NCBI RefSeq assembly: GCF_022201045.2
Contig: NC_068560.1
Coordinates: 37,163,001-37,227,000, forward strand
From: Citrus sinensis
Lineage: Eukaryota; Streptophyta; Magnoliopsida; Sapindales; Rutaceae
DNA length: 64,000 nucleotides
Direction of reading: 5' to 3'
Of the stretch, positions 49,878 to 60,476 are shown one piece after another (the stretch's first letter is position 1; every line of letters begins with the position of its first letter). Below the pieces are notes generated by a model. That model was given only the letters and a program-made list of their open reading frames with translations, was not told the DNA's origin and did not search any database. The position numbers and the translations under genes are program-made.

Positions 49878-52800
49878 TTTTTCCATTTTTTATCGCTTTC
49901 GAATTTGATGTATTTAGAAGCATGGGCTCCCAAATTTAGGTTTCTATGGGCCAGTGGTGGGCTTTTCTTCGGTGATGCTTCTGGCAATCACGCTGACCTA
50001 AAATAAGATTGACTATTATTTGTTTTTTACACCTCTTTAAAATCCTTATATAACCCCATTTTTGTGAAAATGGTTATTTTGCTATTGGAATTAGACAATT
50101 ATGAATTTTTAAAATCTTTACATTCGTAAATTATGAACCCTCCCATCTTTAAATCTTAATTTATGATATAATTATTTTTTATAAATTTAAAAAATTTTCA
50201 GATAATGAAGAAATGAATTACTTAATGATAAGATTTTTATTTTTAAAAAATTACATTTAAAATTTGATTAGTATAATGTTTTACCATGTTTTGCAATTTT
50301 CATAATTGTAACGCCTATAAATAAAATAACGGGATTTTGTGAGAGTTTTAAAGGTGTGTTCGGAGTAAGGAATAAGGATGACAAATTTCCTTGGAGGTCC
50401 CCAAACCTGTGGGTATACGGTTCATTTGACTCGGATATAGGCCTCCAAAATGGTTTAAAAAAACTTCAGGTCTGATTTTGGAACAGACTCGAACCCTATT
50501 TTTATTTCGGGTAGGGTTCAGGGATTTCATTAGGCCCTCGAACCTGACCCATTTTGAAAATGAACAAACATTTAAACTACCTTAGTTTAAAATTGACTAA
50601 AACAAAATTCGCCGAGTTCCTCTTTTGTGTCATCTCAACACTCTCGTCAGCTCTCCATAAGAAATTGACTACCGTCGACTGCACAGACAAGTTACTGTTT
50701 GCTTTGATATTGTTCTTGCTGTTACTGATAGTTGAAATTTTGTTGGATCAGTTCGTAAATGAATTCTCTTATAAATTGTGGAGGATTTAAATAATTTAAC
50801 GAAATTCTTTTTCAAATTTCTTACTTTATATTTCCTCTTTCATGTGATTTGATGTTTAACTAAATTTGTGAAACTGCTGCTTGAAAGTTGAATACACATA
50901 CACATTGAATGAAACATTTAAACTGGTGCAGATTTAGAAAATGAGAAGAAATTTAAATCAGAAAATTTTTCTCTCCTTATCTTGTTCACAAGTTTTCTTA
51001 TATTCATAAATAATTGTGATGTTTATTTTGCTCAGTAGCTTGGAGTTATCTATTTTTTTTATTTAAAAAAACTAGGGAATGCGCACCATTATACTTCGCC
51101 ACCACATTTGGAAATTTTCAAAGATATCTTTTATTTAGCCCCGCGCTTTAAAATTCGGGTACGGGGCAGATTTTCGGATCGCGGGATCCGATGAAGTTTG
51201 TAGGTGCCCCAAAAACTGAACAGCAGAAGAGGAAGCACCATGACCAAGAATCAAAAGAGGATAAGAGAGAACGGAAGGTATTTATGTGTTATTCCAGAAT
51301 TCGCTGTATATTTTTTTGCATTTGCCACATAGTAGTATGCGTTACTGTTTGTGGACAGTCTTCTTGCTTTTTTCAAGATGCTTGCAAAATTTCAAATATT
51401 GTCTTAGGTTGATGTTGTTTATCTATGTACGCTTAAATGTGATTTGATAAGGACATGCACCGCACGCAGACTGCAGTGAACGAGAGATGACGTGGAGCTC
51501 AGTGAGCTAAAAAAGAAATAAATGAGCTGTATAGGTGTGAAGCACAGCGTGCTCAAAATGTTGTCGCTATCTCTTGCCCGTCTTCCATTTATCTGATGTA
51601 AGTATTTTGATCATCAAATGTTCTTTCAATTGAAATTGCATCATGAATAAGAAATTTGGATGAATATTCTTTTGGATTATTTAATATCAAAGGATATTGC
51701 GTTTGTGAAGCTTGATTGAATAATGCTCTAATAATCAATTGATTAGAAAACTGATTGCTCATTTGTTTTAAAATAGGTGAAATTTGACATCAGATTGTCA
51801 CTTAAGGCAGTGTGATCATGCAGCAGGTTTTATTTTTCCTTTTTTGGAGGTCAATGTTGATTCCAAAACAACTTGATCACAACTACAATCTTTGATAAGC
51901 ATAGGCACCATATGACTACCCATCCTTTATTGCCTTCCAAAATTGGCATAGGAGCAGGAAATTGATCTCGCTTGTTTAGTTTAATGTTTATTATTTTATT
52001 TTTGGTATGCTTATCTCATGTCATAATCATAAAATATGTTCTAGGTTTCTGTGAGACCTCTTGTCATTGAAAAAGAAAATGCAAGACCGACAAATGAATA
52101 AGTAGAACTGCTTATTGTTGTAGCCAGTGGTAGAACTCTTCTATCACACACTTTTTGGTTCATATTTATGCATATTTATTTATGTCACCTTACACAGTTT
52201 GGTCTTATAATTTGTTTGTTCGTTGTTTCTTTGGAATGAGATAATGATTTTTTTTTTCTCTCATATTCTTATCTTGATATATCTATCTATCTGTATTCTT
52301 CAATGTGAAGCATATGAGATTTACTCCAAGAAAGGGTGAATAGACATTTTCCTTATAATATTGTTTATAGTGTAGAATTTTCCTCGATAATACAATTGAT
52401 TAAACTGAATCCCAGATGAAACCTTTGTTGTTTCTTGTTTGGATGATACCTAACACAATTTACTAAAGAAAAACTAAAGGGAAAATCTTTTTTATAAACA
52501 ATATGATAAAGTGATAGTATAAACCATTGGCAATATATTTTAGGATTGCAGTTAGTAGAATACGTCACTAATCCACACAAGTTTTTTTATCTTGCAAGTA
52601 CATACCTGACAGACTCGTTAAAATAGTTGTAAGAAAATTAATGGTTGGATTATAAGAACTAAGACTGCTGCATGATTGTACTAAGGCAATGAAGCAGTGT
52701 TGGGGAAAGGAAAATCAAAATGAAATGAATAGGGAGGAGAAGTGTGACTTGACTTTTCTGAACGAAGAGCCGGGGTAGAAAAGCCTCTTCTAGATCTTGG

Positions 52801-54260
52801 TGTTGGGTTTCAAGTTCCATATTCTCCAAAGCTTGGTTCGATTTAGTCATGCTTTTTGCTTCCCTGGTTCTAGATCTTCAAGTGGATGTAGAGGAGGAGA
52901 TGATGCGGAAGCTGTAGGTGATAATGGAAACAATTTAAAGATGATGATTATTCTGTAGCTATCACAACGAACAATGTCAATATAACTAGCATAAACACAC
53001 ATATAATGTGCCCAACTAACCTCTCAGTTAAACTTGACGTGCTTGTACTGCGTGTTTTGTGCATCATTCTTGAAAGATTTTACACTATGCCTATTGTTTT
53101 GTTCAGCAACTAACCCTCATTAGTTATTTTAATTTTAGTTGATTTCTGCTAACAGTTGTTGTCTTGGTTAGAAATAGTGTTTGATTAAATTGATCCTTCT
53201 TTGCACATGAAATAGATGATGCTTCATGAGATGTTTTTCACAAAAACAAACTTCAATTTTGACTTCTTGACTCTAATTTCAATTGTTGTTTACCATTTCA
53301 TTGCTAAAGAAATGTGCTAGCTGGGAATTCTTTTTTTTTTGGGGGGGGGGGGGATGCAAATGAAAATTAAATAGATAATGTCACGCACATTAAATTCATC
53401 AGGAATTTAATAATAATCTGCCATAAGTCAAAGCACAAACTTCCATCTTAATTCCTAAGATATTGGAGAGAATCGTAACTACTTTTATTTGTTAATTCAT
53501 AAAAGCAATGCTACATCTTAATTTTTTATTTCAATGTGGCATTCATTAATTGGTTAATAAGATAATATAATTAGTTCACTTAGATCTTATAAAGAATTTT
53601 CACCACTTAATCAATGATAAATCATTCGGGATAAAATGTGAAATAAAAAATTTGGAATATCTATGGTAAATTCATTAAAGTTAAAAAAATGTGTGATATT
53701 AGACCCTTCATTTTATTTCATATATTATTTTAAAATTCCATTTAATTTTATGATTCACAGAATCTGCTTTATAATAAAATAAAAAAATAAATATATAACA
53801 GCTAGTTCTTACCAATATTATTTCAAAAATACAAACTAAAAATTCTCGTTCATGGAAGAAAATCACTCCCATTTTTTATTTTAATACTTTAAATGCCATA
53901 GTTTTCTATTAGAGTGTTTTTAAGGTGGCGTGATGTACAATTACGGAAGTGCATGATTGAAGATGGAAAAGCCGTTAAGAGCTTGTTCCTTCATGAAATT
54001 TAACTGTTCATCTTTTTTTGTTAATGTCCTTTTACTAATTTCACATAAATAAAATGGAAATTAAAATAAAAATGATTAAATGCTTTATATAAATTTAAAA
54101 ATAAAATGAAAAGGAAACATCCATCCATATTGAAATTTAATCCACACTCTACCAGTTGGGCTTTCCTCTTAAGCTTTTAGGCCCGTTTGACTTGCCCTTT
54201 TGCTTGAGTGATCTGCACAAAAAGCTCATCCGCCGAAATAAATAGAAAAATTATAAAATT
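49878..54260. other. Intergenic, possible gene fragment near 51.2 kb
   Basis: About 4.4 kb with no confident gene. At 51191-51277 an ATG opens a 29-codon charged segment (MKFVGAPKTEQQKRKHHDQE then SKEDKRERK) that ends at a GTATTT donor-like site. At about 51475-51590 a further stretch could encode ELSELKK and EINELYRCEAQRAQ but needs a frame change. This may be the relic of a lysine-rich coiled-coil gene whose family I do not recognise. A T10-G13 homopolymer pair lies at 53331-53353. A segment near 53500-53690 has partly inverted ends (AATTTTTTATTTCA and its complement) and may be another MITE. Confidence 0.35.
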
Positions 54261-54332
54261 TCCATTGCCAGGAATCGAACCCAGGTCGTTCGGGTGAGAG
54301 CCGAATATCCTAACCAACTAGACTACAATTAG
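54261..54332 (-). pseudogene. tRNA-Glu(CTC)-like gene with damaged acceptor stem
   Basis: On the minus strand the 72 bases fold as tRNA-Glu: D arm TAGTCTAGTTGGTTAGGA (box A), anticodon loop CTCTCAC with anticodon CTC at 54296-54298, and T arm with GGTTCGATTCC (box B). The 3' strand of the acceptor stem is CAATGGA, as in intact plant tRNA-Glu, but the 5' strand is CTAATTG. Positions 1 and 3 mispair and position 2 is only G-T, leaving four good pairs. The internal polymerase III promoter is kept, so it may be transcribed, but charging and 5' processing would be poor. No 3' T-run follows at once. Confidence 0.7.
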
Positions 54333-55294
54333 CACTAACAAAAGTATTTTTAGCATAGCATAATTCTTATGACTTTTCCGGGCTTTTTGGCCAACAAAAG
54401 ACACGTAAAACAAAACATTTTAATTTTTATGCTACCGTAATTGTAATTTGCAAAGACAAGAGTATCGGTTGTTGGTTCATAATCACATAGATAAGCTATT
54501 TGCAATTATTAATTATTAATATTATTTGAATGATTTTTTTTTGGTATATAATATATTATATAAGCGATTGAGACCAGTTTAGTTAGGATTTATTTTGGTT
54601 AGTTTCAAGTTGTTATTTTTCCCTATAAGTTAGTTATCCCTGCTGGTTGTTTCACTTAATTAATTTGAAATCCTACACATAACAGCACAATATCTATAGA
54701 AATTATCTTATCTCCTGAATTTCTTTTAGCATGATGGCTAAGATAAGTAAGTTTCATTTGAAATTCTTGTTCCTTTATGCACATTTCTTGTTCTCGATCC
54801 TTTTCCAAATTCTCATACTTGTTTTTGGTTAACTTAGGCTCTGAGAATCTTTGATAGCATTCTTGTCATCATCACTCTAGGCGGCGAGTTTTTGCTATTG
54901 TTTCTCAATAATCAGAGATGGCACACCAATAGGGTACGATGATGAGTTGCTTTAATTGGTTTGTATTTGTTTTCTCATTCGTTTGTGAGAGTAGAAACCT
55001 AAGGACGTTTGAGAGAAGATTCTTAGTTTTTGGCATTAACCCAAACACTGAAAAACTATGTGGAAGCTTTTTGCATTTTCTGGAAAAGGTAATGGGCTAT
55101 CTTCTCGTAGTTGGGATTTTTTCACAAATCTTTGTTGGCCAATACCAGGAAATCAATGTTTCTTTGTTTGGCACTAGGCTTAAGAGAACAATGAAGGGTA
55201 CATGTTTGGTATGTTTCAGTATCTCATTCCTGAAGGTTGTTGAGGTTATGCAGAGAGTGTTTTCTGGGGTGCTGAAAGGGCCATGCTGATGTCA
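54333..55294. other. Intergenic, no gene seen
   Basis: A short open frame of about 115 codons at 54939-55289 has no recognisable family and an unlikely composition. I do not call it a gene. Confidence 0.45.
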
Positions 55295-57840
55295 CAACAT
55301 TTTTTTCCGTCACCAAAGATATAGCATAAAAGTAATATTTAATATTTTTAGCGATAAAAAAATTAGCCGCTAAAGAAGGGCTAATGTGACCACAAATTTG
55401 TTTCGTCGCCAAAAAATGTTAGTCATAAAAAAATTATTGGCACCCAAATCTTTAGCGACCAAATTTTGACATATTGCTACAAAACTATTCTTAACAAAAA
55501 GTGTATATTCAATAACGAAAATACACTATACTGCGACGTGATCATCGCTAATTCCATCTATAGCGACAAAAGAATATTTGTTGCAAAAGGTGGTTTTAGT
55601 GACAAACATCTTCGTTGCAAAAGCTCATTATGGCAACGAAATTATCTTCGTCACTAAAACCACCTTTTGCGACCACAATGTTTCGTTACAAAAGGAAATT
55701 TGAAATATAACATTTTTTATCTTAAAATGTGCACTTTAGTGATAAAAAAGTGAAAATTTAAAAATTTTGGTGAATGACTTTCCACCAAAATTTAAAATAT
55801 TTACCAATGAAAATTTGATTCGTCGCTAAATGGGCACGTTTAGCGATAAAAAATTGATTTTGTCGTTAAATGTGCGCTTTTAGCGATAAAAATTTGAATT
55901 TCATCACTAATAAATGTGAAAATTTTAAAAAAAATTGGTGGATGACTTTCCAGTAAAATTTAAAATCTTTAGTGACGAAACTAAATTTCATCGCTAAATG
56001 TGTACTTTTAGTTACGAAAATTTCATTTCATCGTTAAATGTACACTTTTAGCGATGAAAGTTTATCAATTATAATATCATATAATATGAGTTAAAGTTTG
56101 AACAAAATAGATATCTCATTTTTTGTATCAAACGCAAAGATTTCGTGGTCATTCTTCAACCGATGCAAAATATCTCTCACAAAGATGCCATTAGTTTTCT
56201 TTAGTGTGCCTCCACAGTGGCAACGCTCTTATGATGACCTCCATTTGTCAGTGTGAGATGAGTATATACTAAATGAAAATAGCAATCCCCAGCTGTCACA
56301 GTTTTCTGCCGTCTGACCAATTTAAAACTAGTTGCCTAATCTCATATAATTAAAAAATAATAATTTCAAAGATTGACTTTCATGTAGTCACTAAATGTGC
56401 ACTTTTAGCGATAAAAATTTAAATTTCATCACTAATAAATGTGAGAATTTTAAAAAATTTGGTGGATGACTTTCTAATAAAATTTAAAATCTTTTATGAC
56501 GAAACTAAATTTCATCGCTAAATGTGTACTTTGAGTTACGAAAATTTCATTTTATCGTTAAATGGACACTTTTAGCGAAGAAAGTTTATCAATTATAATC
56601 TCATGTAATATGAGTTGTAGTTTGAGCAGAATAGATCTTATGATGACCTCCACTTGTCAGTGTGAGATGAGTATATATTAAATGAAAAATAGCGATCCCC
56701 AGCTGTCATAATTTTCTGTCGTTTGACTAATTTAAAACTAGTTGTCTAGTCTTAAGTAATTAAAAAATAATAATTTCAAATATTGACTTTCATGTAATCA
56801 CTAAATGCGCACTTTCAATGATAAAAATTTGAATTTCGTCACTAATAAATGTGAGAATTTAAAAAAATTTGGTGGATGACTTTCCAGTAAAATTTAAAAT
56901 ATTTAGTGACGAAACTAAATTTCATCGCTAAATGCGTACTTTCAGTTACAAAAATTTCATTTCATCGTTAAATGTACCCTTTTAGGGATAAAAATTTATC
57001 AGTTATAATCTCATGTAATATGAGTTTTAGTTTGAGCAGAATAGATCTCTCATTTTCTGTATCAAACGCAAGGATTTCGTGATCATTCTTCAACCAATGC
57101 AAAATACCTGCCACGAAGATGCCATTGGTTTTCTTTAGTGTGCCTCCACAGTGGCAACGCTCTTATGATGACCTCTACTTGCCAGTGTGAGATGAGTATA
57201 TACTAAATGAAAACAGCGATCCCCTGCTGTCAAAATTTTTTGCCGTCTGACCAATTTAAAACTAGTTGCATACTCTCATGTAATTAAAAAATAATAATTT
57301 CAAAGCTTCACTTTCATGTAGTCGCTAAATGTGCACTTTTAGCGATAAAAATTTGAATTTCGTCACTAATAAATATGATAATTTAAAAAAATTTGGTAGA
57401 TGACTTTCCAGTAAAATTTAAAGTCTTTAGTGATGAAATTAAATTTCATCGCTAAATGGGTGCTTTTAGTTATGAAAATTTCATTTCATCGTTAAATGTA
57501 CACTTTTAGCGATGAAAGTTTATCAGTTATAGTCTCATGTAATATGAGTTGTAGTTTGAGCAGAATAGATCTCTCATTTTCTGTATCAAGCGCAAGGATT
57601 TCGTGGTCATTCTTCAACCAATGCAAAATACCTCCCACAAAGATGTCATTAGTTTTCCTTAGTGTGCCTCCACAGTGGCAACGCTCTTATGATGACCTCC
57701 ACTTGCCAGTTTGAGATGAGTATATACTAAATGAAAAATAGTGATCCCCAGCTATCACAATTTTCTGTCGTTTAACCAATTTAAAACTAGTTGTCTAGTC
57801 TCATGTAATTAAAAAAAAAAATTAAAGCTTGACTTTCATG
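55295..57840. repeat. Tandem array resembling CACTA subterminal repeats
   Basis: The stretch is dense in variants of TTTAGCGATAAAAATT and its complement AATTTCATCGCTAAA, motifs typical of the subterminal zones of plant CACTA elements. From about 55800 it becomes a tandem array with a unit of about 525 bases, seen in the spacing of the GAGTT..AGTTTGAGCA..ATAGAT segment at about 56089, 56611, 57022 and 57548. The second unit lacks about 115 bases between ATAGAT and CTTATGATGACC. Each full unit also carries a conserved non-motif cassette, TGCCTCCACAGTGGCAACGC. No CACTA termini or transposase were found, so the class is inferred. Confidence 0.7.
55583..55670. repeat. Inverted repeat with perfect 21-bp arms
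   Basis: GCAAAAGGTGGTTTTAGTGA plus C at 55583-55603 is exactly complementary to 55650-55670, separated by a 46-base spacer that itself holds a shorter inverted pair (TTCGTTGCAA and GGCAACGAA). It belongs to the CACTA-like repeat zone. Confidence 0.85.
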
Positions 57841-59722
57841 TAGTTTTGAAAACCATGACTGCTTCATATATGTAAAGGATTTGCAAGAAGAAAATAAAAA
57901 AACATAAACACAGTCATTTATCGGTAATGGTGGTCAAGTTTTGTTATTGATCTGATGTATGAACACAGCCTCACCAAATGTAAACATTGTAATTCTGCTG
58001 ACCATCATACATAACAAACTTTTAAACTCGATAAGGGGTTGATCTTTCTCTTCTTTTGAAAGCTTATACTTATGGACGTTTATCTTTACCTGCATAATAT
58101 TTTGAATTTGGTTAGTCAAAATTGAACACAACCCATACACGTATCTAATAATAAATTAAATATAAATATCTCAAATAAATAAATAAATAAAACTCATCAG
58201 AAATCTATTAATCGATATATATGCCAACTATGCTAGAGATCGAGAACATGATAGTGAATGGTGAGTGCTTTTTGCTTTTGGCGACATATTCCATCAAAAT
58301 CAAATATGATGGAGGAAATAATGAAGATTGGTTACCTAATTAATAATCGAGAATGGCAATAATAAAACCACAATGCGCTCATACAAAATCCGACAATAAG
58401 AAAACAAAATATTAATTTTACCTTTCAAACAATAAAGAGCAAAGCGATATGATATCTAAATTCATAATTGCATTTGCACTAAAATACTACTAATATAAAC
58501 GATGTAGTTGCAAAAATATAGGAGATCAACCTAGAGTAGGAGACTATGCTTGCAATGCTGTATTTGATGTCATCATATATCATAAATACATCATGTGAGA
58601 GTGTTATATACAAATTTTTTAGAAGGATTTTTTTAAGTCCAAAACTATATACGTAACTAAGAATATATTATAGACATATATTTAAAATAGTTATAAGTTT
58701 ACTAAAATTTCAGTCACGGTTATTTTTGGGAACATTCTTTATCAGTCGTTAATGTTTTGACTCAGAATTGGGTTCTAGAAAAAAGATGAATCAGATCAAA
58801 ATTCAGCATATAGTAGAATTAACCCCTTAAATAGATTTGCCATAGACGCCCAATATAAATATTTAAATTCCTTCTTTCCAAATTACTTTTCCAGCATCCT
58901 TAAATGATGAAGGACGTTGGATAGATTCAAAGCAAAGTTGAGTTGCTACCTGCTTCTTGTAGCTTTGCGAGGATATTGCTTGAGAGGGAAGCGCATCGCG
59001 TACCAATTACCAACTGGTCTTAAAATTAAAGGACTTAGTTAGTGGCATGTTATTATGTACGGACAGACCATTTAAAAGTTTTACTTGGGGCAAAAAAAAG
59101 GGAGAAAAGGTATGTGGTGTGGCCCAAGCCCAAACCAAAATATTAAAAACACATCGCACTATATACATACGTACAACGTTTTTCACCATATCACACACAG
59201 TTGACGTAGTACACCGACAGATGCTGCAATTATTGACGAAAGTTGCGACAACTTAATAGATGAAAATTTTATCTCGTCAATTACTACATTTGCACCATAA
59301 CCGGACCCATAAATTGACTAAAATTGATTGCTTCAAATAAATCAGCTATTGATGAAACGAAGTGATATATCATATATACAGATGAGACTAATGGTGGAAG
59401 CAATGATGTGATATGTCACTGTTGTGCCGCCATCATGGGCAGCATACTCTTGTGATAATTGCTATATTACTCTTCTGCCGCCATCATTAATAGCATACCC
59501 TTGTGATAATTGCTATTATCATGACATGCATGTGATTAGTTCACCTGATTTTCAATAATTAATTTTTTTTTGGAAAAAAATAATTAATTAATTTACCTGT
59601 CCGTGAAAGTGTTATATAATTTTTTTTCATTAGCATAACAGCTAAAAGCAGCTATCATTTTTTGGCGTAATTTTTGTGGGTGTTGACCTCAGTGATGTGA
59701 CTACAAAAAGTGAAAACAAGAT
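57841..59722. other. Intergenic, no gene seen
   Basis: AT-rich DNA without a recognised gene. A two-copy 51-base direct repeat (GCCGCCATCAT...CTTGTGATAATTGCTAT) occurs at 59426 and 59477. Confidence 0.5.
59426..59525. repeat. 51-bp tandem duplication
   Basis: GCCGCCATCAT, AGCATAC and TTGTGATAATTGCTAT recur in the same order at a 51-base offset, with a few substitutions between the two copies. Confidence 0.75.
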
Positions 59723-59813
59723 TCCATTGCAAGGATTCAATTCAGCCCGGGTGGGTCATTCGGGGTGAGAGCCGAATGTCCTAAGTTCCTAACCAACCAT
59801 CCCAGACCGCTCC
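59723..59813 (-). pseudogene. Degenerate tRNA-Glu-derived relic
   Basis: On the minus strand it shares TTGGTTAGGA, CATTCGGCTCTCACC (anticodon CTC) and the CAATGGA end with the tRNA-Glu-like gene at 54261. It carries an internal insertion after the D arm (AACTTAGGAC), extra bases in the variable and T arms, and a broken box B (GCTGAATTGAATCC). It cannot fold into a normal tRNA. Confidence 0.7.
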
Positions 59814-60476
59814 GTATTATGTTGCCCTCTTGTTAATCGTTAATGCAACAGCAATGCCGTCTAAATCAGAACTTGCTCAATGCAAACTTAGTAAGCAAGG
59901 AAGATGCAAGAGACAAAAAAAATATTCGCAATTAACCTCACGCTGACGAATCACGAATGGCTATTAAAGAGAGCAGTTTTTGCTCAACTCAAAGATCATC
60001 ACAGTTAACAAGGGAGCAACAGAAGAGCAATAATTTCCTGCGCTATCGGCAGGTCACTTCCCAAAAAAAAAAAGAGTGACAAACTTTGTAACATCTGCGA
60101 AATTATCATCGGCATATCTCTCGTATACAGGAGAATTACACAACTTTCCATTCAAAAGTTGGCGGAAAATTTAAATGTCGCACAGTTATCAGCTGCTAGA
60201 AATGAACACAACAAATGGGGGAATGCAAAGAGGATCAAAAGATGTTAAAGGAAATATACATCATCTCAAGTATACAAAAATTACAAAGAGAAGAATTTCT
60301 ACAATAGCTGTCATGAAAGAAGATTGTCAGAGCCACCAGTTGAAACAATTTATTATACAAGGGCATGCATACCCACTAAACACATACATGAGCACTATAT
60401 TTCACACTGAACAACTAAAATCACATGGAAGGAATAATACAAGATCAACCCAAGGACAGAAGTGGCAGCCAACTAG
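59814..60476. other. Spacer and 3' UTR of the EF-hand/TPR gene
   Basis: About 660 bases. The part from about 60150 to 60476 is probably 3' UTR of the minus-strand gene. No separate gene is supported. Confidence 0.5.

Noticed and set aside
54939..55289. 116-codon open frame on the plus strand
   Set aside because: No recognisable domain, hydrophobic low-complexity composition, no promoter or splice context; likely chance.
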